This document shows positions 8,670 through 16,574 of a stretch of 64,000 nt of DNA, in pieces. Source of the stretch: JBBWZH01 sp035544115 (GTDB lineage Bacteria > Actinomycetota > Actinomycetes > Mycobacteriales > CADCTP01); NCBI GenBank assembly GCA_963714145.1, contig OY970235.1, forward strand, positions 3,968,001 to 4,032,000, given 5' to 3'. The notes under the pieces are model-generated. The model was not told where the DNA came from and searched no databases. It was given only the letters and a program-made list of their open reading frames with translations. How positions within the stretch are numbered: the stretch's first letter is position 1; each line of letters opens with the position of its first letter. Position numbers and translations under genes: made by a program.

Positions 8670-9094
8670 CCGGCGCCGCCCGTGGTCACCCGCATCCCGG
8701 GCCGGACGGTCGTCACGCAGGTCCGTACGCCGGCCACCCCGTCGATGGTCGCGGTGCAGTCGAAGCACATCCCGATGCCGCAGAACACGCCGCGGGGCTG
8801 CCCGGACGCGGTCGTCCGCCAGGCCCGGCGGCCCGCGGCGAGCAGCGTGGCGGCGACCGAAGCCCCCGCCCCGGCCGCCATCGGCCGCCCGTCGACGATG
8901 ATCTCGACCGGCCCGTCCGCCGGCCCCGGCGGCCCGGGAACCGGCCCCGACGCCAACCCCGGTGGCTCGGGCACCAGGCCTGGCGGTCCGGGAACCGGCC
9001 CGGACGCCAACCCCGGTGGCTCGGGCATCAGGCCTGGCGACCCGGGCACCGGCTCGGGCACCGGGCCTGGCAGCCCGGGAGCCAGCCCGGTCAC
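8666..9094 (-). CDS. [2Fe-2S] ferredoxin-like small subunit of the oxidase
   Basis: A 142-residue protein whose C-terminal 85 residues form the 2Fe-2S domain of HcnA and opine-oxidase small subunits. The cluster cysteines are visible as FCGIGMCFDC followed by C 13 residues on (VRTC), near residues 104-126. It should pass electrons between the two flavoproteins. The first ~55 residues are unusual: two 18-residue proline-glycine units plus a shorter third one, encoded by a 54-bp DNA tandem repeat, placed before the domain. The GTG start overlaps the dihydroxyacetone-kinase stop by 4 bases. The repeat tail may be a tether or a neutral expansion. Confidence 0.78.
   Translation of the reverse strand: MTGLAPGLPGPVPEPVPGSPGLMPEPPGLASGPVPGPPGLVPEPPGLASGPVPGPPGPADGPVEIIVDGRPMAAGAGASVAATLLAAGRRAWRTTASGQPRGVFCGIGMCFDCTATIDGVAGVRTCVTTVRPGMRVTTGGAG
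8928..9065 (-). repeat. 54-bp tandem repeat in the ferredoxin gene
   Basis: Two full 54-base units with only a few mismatches start near 8928 and 8982, and a shortened third unit follows. The unit length is divisible by three, so the copies add 18 residues each (P-E-P-P-G-L-A-S-G-P-V-P-G-P-P-G-L-V) without breaking the frame. Confidence 0.7.
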
Positions 9095-10779
9095 CGGCCC
9101 CACCGCAGCCCGGCGGTCAGCACCGGCGCGTCCCAGAGCCGGCGCAGCCGCTCGTCCAGCACGGCGACGGTGAGCACGATCCCGGGCATGTTCAGCGCGG
9201 TGAGGTACGGGCCGACGAGGCGGCGGGTGACCTGGTGGCCGGCCGCGGCCAGCTCGGCGACCAGCGCCCGGTAGACGATGTAGTGCTCCAGCAGGGTGGT
9301 CGCGCCGAGCCCGCTCACCATGACCAGCAGCTCCGTGCCGGGCGGCGGCGCCAGGCTGGCCAGCAGGGCGTCCGTGCCGGTGTGGACCAGCTCGTCGGCC
9401 GGCTGGTGCCGGGCCCGCCGCCGCCCGCGCTCGCCGTGGATGCCGACCCCGATCTCGATCTCGTCCGGCCCGAGCGACAGGATCGGCGACCGCCCCGGCG
9501 GCGAGCACGACCCGAGCGCGATCCCGAAACTGCGGGTCCGGCGGACCACCTCGGCGGCGACCTCGGCCACCGCGGCGATCGGCTCGCCGGCCTGCGCCGC
9601 CGCCCCGGCGATCTTCTCGACCAGGACGGTGGCCCCGGTGCCGCGGCGGCCGACGTCGTGCTGGACCGGGTCGATGCCGATGTCGTCGGAGATCACCACC
9701 CGCCGGACGTCGACCCCGCGGGCGGCGGCGAACTCGGCGGCGATCCCGAAGTTGATCAGATCGCCGGTGTAGTTCTTGACCAGCTGGACGACCCCGGCGC
9801 CGCCGTCCGCGGCGAGCGTCGCGGCCAGCGCCTGGTGCACGGTCGGCGAGGCGAACACCGGGCCGGGCGCGACCGCGTCGAGCATCCCGGCCCCGACGAA
9901 GCCGGCATGCAGCGGCTCGTGACCGGAACCACCACCGGACACCAGGCCGACCTTGCCGGGGCTCGGCACCCGGCGGCGGACGATGCGGTCCGCCGGCTCC
10001 CACACGACCAGGTCGCCGAACGCCAGCGCGTAGCCCTCCAGCGACTCGGTGACCGCGTCCGCCGGGTCGTTGATGAACTGCTTGGTGGCCGCCGGGTCCG
10101 GCTCGGCGCCCGGGCCGCCGGCCGCGGCCGGCGTGAACGCCGGGAGGTCCAGCGCGGCGCCCAGCCGGTTCGCGACGGCCGTGGCCAGCGTCGCCACGGC
10201 GACCGCGCCGGGGTCGACCTGCCCGATCGCCCGGGTGCCGGCGTAGGCGGCCCGGCCCCGGCGCGCCGGGTACCCGGCGGTCTGCGCGGCGCCGCGCTGC
10301 GCGGCCAGCGCCGCGGCCCGCGCGGCCGCCCGTGCGGCCTCCGGCGGCGCCGCGGCGGCGAGGGCGAGCACCGCGTCGGCGGCCGGGACCAGCGCGTCCA
10401 GCAGGGTCTTGTCGCCCGGCTTGGCGCCGCCGTACTCGCCCACGCCGGCCGCGGCCGCCCGCAGCGCCGCCCCGACGCTGGCCACGCTGAGCCCGGGCCG
10501 GACCGCATCGGCCGCGCGCAGCACCCCGACTGTCCACAGTGGACCGGAGCTGCCGCCGGTCACCCGGCTCAGCACCTGCGCGACGCCGGTGAGCAGGTCG
10601 GCCGGCGTGCCGCGGTCCAGTTCCGGCCAGGCGTCGAGCACGGCCGCGAAGCCGCGGTGCATGGTCGTGCCGAAGTCGCCGTCGCCGACCGCGGCGTCCA
10701 GCGCGTCCCAGGCGGCCCGCTGCTCCACCGCGGTGACCGCGACCAGCCGCACGATGTCCTCGAACCCGACCCCGGTCAC
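9091..10779 (-). CDS. dihydroxyacetone kinase fusion, DhaL-DhaK order
   Basis: A 562-residue fusion with both halves of an ATP-dependent dihydroxyacetone-type kinase, but in the order opposite to the usual DhaK-DhaL enzymes. The ATP-binding DhaL part comes first: GDGDFG Mg ligands near residues 33-38, GGSSGPLW near 75, PGDKTLLDAL near 121. The DhaK part follows: SGGGSGHEP near 283, VKNYTGDLINFG near 335, and GVGIHGERG near 449, whose His binds the keto-substrate covalently. All key residues are present, so it should be active on a C3-C4 ketose. Its GTG overlaps the ABC ATPase stop by 4 bases. Confidence 0.85.
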   Translation of the reverse strand: MTGVGFEDIVRLVAVTAVEQRAAWDALDAAVGDGDFGTTMHRGFAAVLDAWPELDRGTPADLLTGVAQVLSRVTGGSSGPLWTVGVLRAADAVRPGLSVASVGAALRAAAAGVGEYGGAKPGDKTLLDALVPAADAVLALAAAAPPEAARAAARAAALAAQRGAAQTAGYPARRGRAAYAGTRAIGQVDPGAVAVATLATAVANRLGAALDLPAFTPAAAGGPGAEPDPAATKQFINDPADAVTESLEGYALAFGDLVVWEPADRIVRRRVPSPGKVGLVSGGGSGHEPLHAGFVGAGMLDAVAPGPVFASPTVHQALAATLAADGGAGVVQLVKNYTGDLINFGIAAEFAAARGVDVRRVVISDDIGIDPVQHDVGRRGTGATVLVEKIAGAAAQAGEPIAAVAEVAAEVVRRTRSFGIALGSCSPPGRSPILSLGPDEIEIGVGIHGERGRRRARHQPADELVHTGTDALLASLAPPPGTELLVMVSGLGATTLLEHYIVYRALVAELAAAGHQVTRRLVGPYLTALNMPGIVLTVAVLDERLRRLWDAPVLTAGLRWGR

Positions 10780-12836
10780 GATCCGGTCCGCCCCTCGTCA
10801 TCGGCGTCGGCTGGGCTGGGCCGGTCGACGGCCGGCACCGCGGTCAGCAGCAGCCGGGTGTAGTCGTGCCGGGGCGACCGGAACACCGCCTCGCTCGGCC
10901 CGGATTCCACGATCCGCCCGTGCCGCATGACGTACAGGTGGTCGGCGATCGACCGGACGACACCAAGGTCATGCGAGATGAACAGGACCGAGGTGCCGAA
11001 CCGGTGCCGCAGGTCGGCGAGCGTGGCCAGGATCGCGGCCTGCACCGACACGTCCTGGCCGGACGTGATCTCGTCGCAGACGACCAACCGGGGCCGGGCG
11101 ACGAAGGCGGCGGCGATGGCCACCCGCTGCCGCTGCCCGCCGCTGAGCTGCCCGGGGTAGCGGTCGAGCACAGCCGGGTCGAGCTGCACCGCGTCGAGCG
11201 TCTCGGCCAGCACCGCCCGACGGGCCGCCCGGTCGCCGGGGACGAACCGGGCGGCGACGTGCCGCAGGTGGTCCCCGACCCGCCGGCGCGGGTTCAGCGC
11301 GGTGCCCGGGTTCTGGAAGATCAGCTGGATCTGGTGCCGCTGCGCCTGGGTCCGCCGGCGCGGCGCGCTGGGCAGCGGGTCGCCGGCGAGCCGGATCTCG
11401 CCGGCGAGCGGTTCGAGCAGCCCGGCGACCGCCCGGCCGAGGGTGGACTTCCCGCTCCCGCTCTCGCCGACCAGAGCCGTCACCGAACCCGCCAGCACCC
11501 GCAGCGACGCCTCCGACACGGCGGTCCGCAGGCCGGCGTGGGTGCGGTAGCCGCAGGTCAGGTCGACCACGTCGAGCAGGGCGTCCCGGCCGGTCGCCGG
11601 GTCCACCCGCCGCCGCTCCGGGGTGGCGGCGAGCTCCAGTTCGTGGCCCCGCACACAGCGGACCAGCCGGACGCCGGGCACCCGATCCCGGGCCACCCGG
11701 TCGCCGGGCAACCGGTCCTCGGGCAACCGGTCGCCGGGCACCCGGTCGGCGGGATTGGCGGCCGGCCGGCCGGCGCTGGGCACCCGACCGGCAAGGGGCG
11801 GTTCGTCGAGGGTGGGCACCCGGTCGAGGCTGGGCACGCCGGCCAGGCAGACCTCGATGGCGTGGTCGCAGCGGGCGGCGAACCCGCACTGCCCGTCCAC
11901 CACCCGGCCCGGCGGCACGCCGGGGATGCCCTCGGTGACGACGGCTGCCAGCGGCGACGGCACGGCGTTCAGCAGCGCCCGGGTGTACGGGTGCCGGGGC
12001 CGGGCGACCACGTCCGCGATCGGGCCCTGCTCCACGATCTCGCCGGCGTACATGACCGCGATGTCGTCGGCCGCCTCGGCCAGCAGGGCCAGATCGTGGC
12101 TGATGAACAGGACGGCCACCGCCCGGGCGTCGACCAGCTGGCGGAGCACGGCGGCCACCAGTTGCTGGCTGTTCACGTCCAGGCCGGTGGTCGGCTCGTC
12201 CAGCACGAGCACCGCCGGCTTCGGCGCCAGCGCCAGGGCCAGCGCGATGCGCTGCAACTGGCCGCCGGAGAACTCGTGCGGGTACCTGCGCAGCGCCAGC
12301 GCCGGCTCCGGGATGCGCACCGACGCCAGCAGCGCGACGGCGCGCTCGTCCGCGGCCCGGCGACCCAGCCCGGCGTTGATCCGCAACGTCTCCCGGAACT
12401 GGGCGCGGATCCGGAAGGTGGGGTGCAGCGCCCCGCCGATCTCCTGCGGTACGTAGCCGATCCGCCGGCCCCAGCGGCGCCGCAGCTCGGCCGGGCCGAG
12501 GGCGCACAGGTCGGCCCCGGCCAGCAGGCTGCGGCCGGCCACCCGGCGCAGCGTGGCATCGGTCCAGCCGATCGCCGCCAGCGCCGCGGTGGACTTCCCG
12601 CTGCCGCTCTCCCCGACCAGCCCGAGCACCCGGCCGGGCCGCAGGTCGAACCCGACGTCGCGGAGCACCCGCACGTCGCCGCCGGCCGACCGGTAGTCGA
12701 CGGTCAGCCCGCTGACCGCGAGCGCCGCCCCGGTGACCGCGCCGGGTGACGTGGTCGCCGCACCGTGGTCGGCGTCCGGACCCGGCCCGGGACTCCAGGC
12801 GCGCTGTGTCATCGACTCGCTGGCAAGCTCGCTCAT
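10776..12836 (-). CDS. dipeptide-type ABC transporter, fused double ATPase (DppD-DppF)
   Basis: A 686-residue protein with two complete ABC ATPase domains that power the adjacent permeases. Domain 1 has Walker A GESGSGKST near residue 74, signature FSGGQLQR near 185 and LVLDEPTTGLD near 210, then the oligopeptide-family C-x6-C region (CGFAARCDHAIEVC). Domain 2 has GESGSGKST near 454, LSGGQRQR near 563 and VCDEIT near 585. A 5-residue tandem repeat (D-R-x-P-G) lengthens the linker. The ATG overlaps the permease stop by 4 bases; an alternative ATG at 12810-12812 is possible. Confidence 0.9.
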   Translation of the reverse strand: MSELASESMTQRAWSPGPGPDADHGAATTSPGAVTGAALAVSGLTVDYRSAGGDVRVLRDVGFDLRPGRVLGLVGESGSGKSTAALAAIGWTDATLRRVAGRSLLAGADLCALGPAELRRRWGRRIGYVPQEIGGALHPTFRIRAQFRETLRINAGLGRRAADERAVALLASVRIPEPALALRRYPHEFSGGQLQRIALALALAPKPAVLVLDEPTTGLDVNSQQLVAAVLRQLVDARAVAVLFISHDLALLAEAADDIAVMYAGEIVEQGPIADVVARPRHPYTRALLNAVPSPLAAVVTEGIPGVPPGRVVDGQCGFAARCDHAIEVCLAGVPSLDRVPTLDEPPLAGRVPSAGRPAANPADRVPGDRLPEDRLPGDRVARDRVPGVRLVRCVRGHELELAATPERRRVDPATGRDALLDVVDLTCGYRTHAGLRTAVSEASLRVLAGSVTALVGESGSGKSTLGRAVAGLLEPLAGEIRLAGDPLPSAPRRRTQAQRHQIQLIFQNPGTALNPRRRVGDHLRHVAARFVPGDRAARRAVLAETLDAVQLDPAVLDRYPGQLSGGQRQRVAIAAAFVARPRLVVCDEITSGQDVSVQAAILATLADLRHRFGTSVLFISHDLGVVRSIADHLYVMRHGRIVESGPSEAVFRSPRHDYTRLLLTAVPAVDRPSPADADDEGRTGS
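11671..11757 (-). repeat. 15-bp tandem repeat in the ABC linker
   Basis: About five units of the type CCGGTCGCCGGGCAA encode D-R-V-P-G / E-D-R-L-P steps between the two ATPase domains. The frame is kept. Confidence 0.55.
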
Positions 12837-13699
12837 GACCGGCCCACCACGTCGACGGCCAACCGGTCCGCGACCCGGTCGGCGACCAGGCTGACGCCAA
12901 CCGCGAACGCGGCGATGAGCAGCGCCGGCAGCAGCGCCGCCAGCGGGTTGGTGCGCAGCAGCAGGGTGTTCTCGGCCACCATCAGGCCCCAGTTCGGGGC
13001 CGGCGGGCGCACGCCGAGCCCGAGATAGTTCAGGGTGGCGATGAAGATGACCACGTTCGACAGCCGGGCCGCGAACTCCACCACCAGCTGGCCGGAGATG
13101 TTCGGTACGACGTCCCGCCAGAGGATCTGGGCCGCGCTGTCCCCGCGGGCGACCGACGCGGCCACGTAGTCCGAGGCGACCACGGCGGCCGTCGTGCCCC
13201 GTACCACCCGGACGATCCTGGGCACGAAGAACAGCGCCGTCACCGTCACCAGCACCACCGGGGACGAGCCGAACGCCGCGATGAAGACGATCGCCATCAG
13301 CAGCGGCGGGAGCGCGATGAGCACGTCGACCAGGCGGGACGTCGCGGCGTCCCGGCGGCCACCGGCGAAGCCGGCCCACATGCCGATCGAGGCGCCCAGG
13401 CCGAAGGCGAGCATGGTCGTCACGGTCGGGATCGTGACGACGCTCAGGCCCCCGTGCAGCACCCGGCTGAGGATGTCGCGGCCGAGCTGGTCGGTACCGA
13501 GCAGGTGGTCCGCGCCGGGTCGCAGCCGCGGCCGGCCGCTGATCGCGACCGGGTCGAACGGCGCGAACAGCGGCCCGAGCACCGCGACGCCGACCCCGGC
13601 CAGCAGCAGCGCCACCCCGACCGCCGCACCGACCGAGGACGCCGCCGGCGCCGCCAGCACCCGAACCCGCCGGCGCGGCCCGCTCGCGAGCTCGCTCAT
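12833..13699 (-). CDS. peptide-type ABC permease (DppC-like)
   Basis: A 288-residue inner-membrane permease of the DppC/OppC family. The DHLLGTDQLGRDILSR motif near residues 66-81 is the family's N-terminal periplasmic signature. The cytoplasmic EAA-like loop (YVAASVARGDSAAQILWRDVVPN) near 200 contacts the ATPase. Five to six hydrophobic segments are visible. It overlaps both neighbours by 4 bases. It forms the channel with the DppB-like gene. Confidence 0.88.
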   Translation of the reverse strand: MSELASGPRRRVRVLAAPAASSVGAAVGVALLLAGVGVAVLGPLFAPFDPVAISGRPRLRPGADHLLGTDQLGRDILSRVLHGGLSVVTIPTVTTMLAFGLGASIGMWAGFAGGRRDAATSRLVDVLIALPPLLMAIVFIAAFGSSPVVLVTVTALFFVPRIVRVVRGTTAAVVASDYVAASVARGDSAAQILWRDVVPNISGQLVVEFAARLSNVVIFIATLNYLGLGVRPPAPNWGLMVAENTLLLRTNPLAALLPALLIAAFAVGVSLVADRVADRLAVDVVGRS

Positions 13700-14817
13700 G
13701 GCCGGCTCCGCAGCCGCGGGTTGAGCAGGGTCACGGCGGCGTCCGCGGCGAGGTTGACGATGACCAGCAGCGCCGCGGTGACGACCGCGACCGCCTCGAT
13801 CATCGGCAGGTCGTTGTCCCGGACGCCGCCGATGAGCAGCGTCCCGAGGCCCGGGTAGGCGAACAGGTTCTCCACCACGATGACCCCGCCGAGCAGGTAG
13901 ATGGCGTTGAGCGCGACCACGTTCACCACCGCCGAGCTGGCCACCGGCAGCACGTGCCGCCAGGTCAGCCGGCGCTCGGAGTAGCCGCGCAGCCGGGCCG
14001 CGCGGACGAACGGCGCGCCGGCGGCCTCGATGACGCCCACCCGGGCGAACCGGAACACGTACGAGACGGCGGCCAGGCCGAGCGTCAGCGCGGGTAGCAC
14101 CAGACCGGACGGCTGCCCCCGGTCGACCCGGTTGGACAGCACCGGGAGCACCCCGAGCCGCACCGCCAGCAGGTACACCAGCAGCAGGCCGAGGACGAAC
14201 TCGGGCACCGAGCTCAACCCGACCGACAGGAAGTTGGCGGTGGTGTCGAAGACCCCGCCGGGCCGGCGGGCCGCCCGCACCGCGAGCGGGATGCCGATGA
14301 CGAGGCTGAGCAGCACGGCCGCGACGGCGAGCAGCGCGGTCCGGCCGAGCCGGGGCCGCAGCTCGTCGGCGATCGGCTGCCGGGAGATGATCGAGACGCC
14401 GAAGTCCCCGCGGGCCATGCCGCCGGCCCACCGGCCGTACCGCTGGATCGCCGGATCGTCCAGGCCGTACTCCTGGCGGAAGGCCGCCCGCTGCGCGGCG
14501 GTCGACTCGTTGCCGAGCGCCGTGCGGGCCGGGTCGCGCGGCAGCACCTCCACCGCCAGGAACACCACGACGCTGGCCAGGGCGACCGTGAGCACCCCGG
14601 TCACCAGCTTCGCCGCGATCCGGCGGACCAGGCGGAACCGCCCGGCCCGGCCGGCCGGCACGAGGCTGGCCGGGTCAGGGTCGACCAGATCGAGGCCGGT
14701 CAGATCGAGGCTGGCCAGGTCGGGCCGGGCCGGGCCGGGGCTGACCCGGTCAGGGCTGGCCGGGTCGGGGCCGGCCAGGCCGGGGCCGGCCAGGCCAGGC
14801 CCGGGCGGGTCGGTCAT
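13696..14817 (-). CDS. peptide-type ABC permease (DppB-like)
   Basis: A 373-residue DppB-type permease with the expected LPRDPARTALG segment after the first membrane helix, YGLDDPAIQRYGRW, and the EAA loop (FVRAARLRGYSERRLTWRHVLP) near residue 265. The first ~60 residues are an unusual low-complexity cytoplasmic tail rich in G-L-A-G-P and D-L-A-S-L-D-L-T steps, encoded by short DNA repeats. Normal DppB proteins start close to the first helix. The ATG at 14815-14817 overlaps the binding-protein stop, which supports this long start, although an internal start cannot be ruled out. Confidence 0.85.
   Translation of the reverse strand: MTDPPGPGLAGPGLAGPDPASPDRVSPGPARPDLASLDLTGLDLVDPDPASLVPAGRAGRFRLVRRIAAKLVTGVLTVALASVVVFLAVEVLPRDPARTALGNESTAAQRAAFRQEYGLDDPAIQRYGRWAGGMARGDFGVSIISRQPIADELRPRLGRTALLAVAAVLLSLVIGIPLAVRAARRPGGVFDTTANFLSVGLSSVPEFVLGLLLVYLLAVRLGVLPVLSNRVDRGQPSGLVLPALTLGLAAVSYVFRFARVGVIEAAGAPFVRAARLRGYSERRLTWRHVLPVASSAVVNVVALNAIYLLGGVIVVENLFAYPGLGTLLIGGVRDNDLPMIEAVAVVTAALLVIVNLAADAAVTLLNPRLRSRP
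14660..14810 (-). repeat. short degenerate tandem repeats in the DppB N-terminus
   Basis: Units such as GGCCAGGCCGGGGCC and GGTCGAGGCTGGCCAGGTC recur and encode the low-complexity tail of the permease. They stay in frame. Confidence 0.5.
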
Positions 14818-16367
14818 CCGACCGTCGCCCGGTCGACTTCGAGGAAGTACACCGGGTTGGTCCGGACCCCCCGGACCTGGCCGCCCATCCCGGACAGGCG
14901 CGGGAAGTGGGCCGGGATGATGGTGCTGTCCCGCTCGGCGATCAGCCGTTGGGCGGTGGCGTACTGGGCGATCTGCTGGTCCAGGTCGGTCGTCTGGCTG
15001 GCGGCGTTGATGGCCCGGTCGATCTCGGCGTCGGCGCGCCTGGACTGGTGCCACTCACCCGAGCTGAGAAACACCAGCTTCATGATCTCGTCCGGCGGGC
15101 GGCGCAGGTAGGTGTTCGAGTAGTCGGGCTTCTTCAGCCAGGAGTTGTCCCAGTAGGTCGCGCCGGACTCGGGCGTGATCTCGAACCGGATCCCGGCTTC
15201 CCGCAACTGCTGCTGGGCGACCTGCAGGAACGCCATCGTCGCCGGCTCGTCGGACAGCCCGACGACCCGGGGCAGATCCAGCCCGTTCGGGAACCCGGCG
15301 GTGGCCAGCAACCGCTTCGCGGCGGCGACGTCCCGCTTCGGGGTGGGCAGCTGGCCGAACCACTTGTCCTGCGCGGCGATCGGGGTGTCGTAGCCGATCG
15401 TGCCGAAGCCGCCGAGGGCGTTGTCGATGATCTGCTGCCGGTCCAGCGCGAGCTTCACCGCCTGGACGACGGCCGGCTGGTCGAACGGGGCGACCGTGGA
15501 GTCGAGTGCCAGCGAGAGCCAGCGGGCGTTGGCCTGTTCCAGGATCGTGTAGCCGTCGGCCTGTTTGATGTCCTGTGCCGCGGCCAGGCTGATCTCGAAC
15601 ACCAGGTCGGCGTCGCCGGCGAGCAGCGACGAGACCCGGGAGGCGTCCTCGGCCACGTTCGAGATGACGACCCGGTCGAGGCTGACCTTGTTCCGCCAGT
15701 AGCCGGGGTTGCGCGCCGCCACGAACTCCCGACCGGCGGTCAGCGAGACGAACCGGAACGGACCGGTGCCGACCGGCTTGCCGAAGTCGGTGGTGTTCGC
15801 CTGGTAGATCCGGGCGAACCGGGTCGCCATCGCGTTCGGGAAGTAGACGTAGGCCTGCGCCAGGTCGAACCGGACGGTGCGGTCGTCCACCACCTTGATG
15901 CCGGCGGGCGCCAGGATGCCCTTCAGCTGGCCGGCCAGCGAGTTGCCGGAGCCGGCGTCCGGGTCGAGCGCCCGGGTGATCGAGAACGCGACGTCGGCCG
16001 GGGTCAGCGGTGCGCCGTCGTGGAACGTGACCCCGGTACGGAGCCGGAACGTCCAGCTCTTGCCGCCGGCCGCGGGCGTGAACGACTCGGCGAGGCGGGG
16101 CACCGGGAGCAGTTGCTCGTCCAGGTCGACCAGCGACTCGTAGATCAGCGGCGCCGCCAGGATCTGGAAGGCACGCTCCATCCGGAGCGGGTCGAGCGTG
16201 TCGTTCGGGCTCCCGTCGGACGCCAGGATCCGCAGCGTCCCACCCGGCCTGCCGGTCGGCGCGGCCGTGTCTCTGGCACCGGAGCTACAGGCGCCGAGGC
16301 CGAGCGCCACCGCGCCGCCGCCGGTCAGGTAGAGGAACCGGCGCCTGCTCCAAATCGACTCTGCCAT
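14814..16367 (-). CDS. peptide-type ABC solute-binding lipoprotein (SBP_bac_5)
   Basis: A 517-residue extracytoplasmic binding protein, first gene of the operon. The N-terminus has a Tat motif S-R-R-R-F-L and a lipobox LGAC (Cys about residue 27), so it is exported folded and lipid-anchored. The body matches family 5: LVDLDEQLLPVPRLAESF, the FRLRTGVTFHDGAPLTPADV signature near residue 110, and GTGPFRFV. It fixes the transport specificity to peptide-, opine- or amide-like solutes. It starts 205 bases from the divergent LysR gene, so the operon promoter lies in that gap. Confidence 0.9.
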   Translation of the reverse strand: MAESIWSRRRFLYLTGGGAVALGLGACSSGARDTAAPTGRPGGTLRILASDGSPNDTLDPLRMERAFQILAAPLIYESLVDLDEQLLPVPRLAESFTPAAGGKSWTFRLRTGVTFHDGAPLTPADVAFSITRALDPDAGSGNSLAGQLKGILAPAGIKVVDDRTVRFDLAQAYVYFPNAMATRFARIYQANTTDFGKPVGTGPFRFVSLTAGREFVAARNPGYWRNKVSLDRVVISNVAEDASRVSSLLAGDADLVFEISLAAAQDIKQADGYTILEQANARWLSLALDSTVAPFDQPAVVQAVKLALDRQQIIDNALGGFGTIGYDTPIAAQDKWFGQLPTPKRDVAAAKRLLATAGFPNGLDLPRVVGLSDEPATMAFLQVAQQQLREAGIRFEITPESGATYWDNSWLKKPDYSNTYLRRPPDEIMKLVFLSSGEWHQSRRADAEIDRAINAASQTTDLDQQIAQYATAQRLIAERDSTIIPAHFPRLSGMGGQVRGVRTNPVYFLEVDRATVG

Positions 16368-16406
16368 CGCCGTCCGCCTCTCCCGTCCGCAGCCGCCCCG
16401 GGGGTA

Positions 16407-16574
16407 GGTGACCGTGGCGGCCAGTCTTCCGCTGCGGTCACCATCGGTCCATGAGGAGTTCGTTCTAGTGACCATCGCGAAATGAGATCGACGGCGCGGA
16501 CGTCCGCTGCCGGCAAGAGCCGTCGCCTACCGATCTTGTCGATGCGGGACGGCGTGACTATCTTGAATCGAGAT
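16407..16574. promoter_or_regulatory. divergent control region of LysR and the 11-gene operon
   Basis: An 8-base inverted repeat GGTGACCG / CGGTCACC lies at 16407-16414 and 16435-16442, with a related half-site AGTGACC at 16468-16474. A second palindrome, ATCT-N7-AGAT at 16560-16574, fits the LysR T-N11-A rule and overlaps the LysR start codon. These are plausible activator and autoregulatory sites, but none is proven. Confidence 0.4.
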
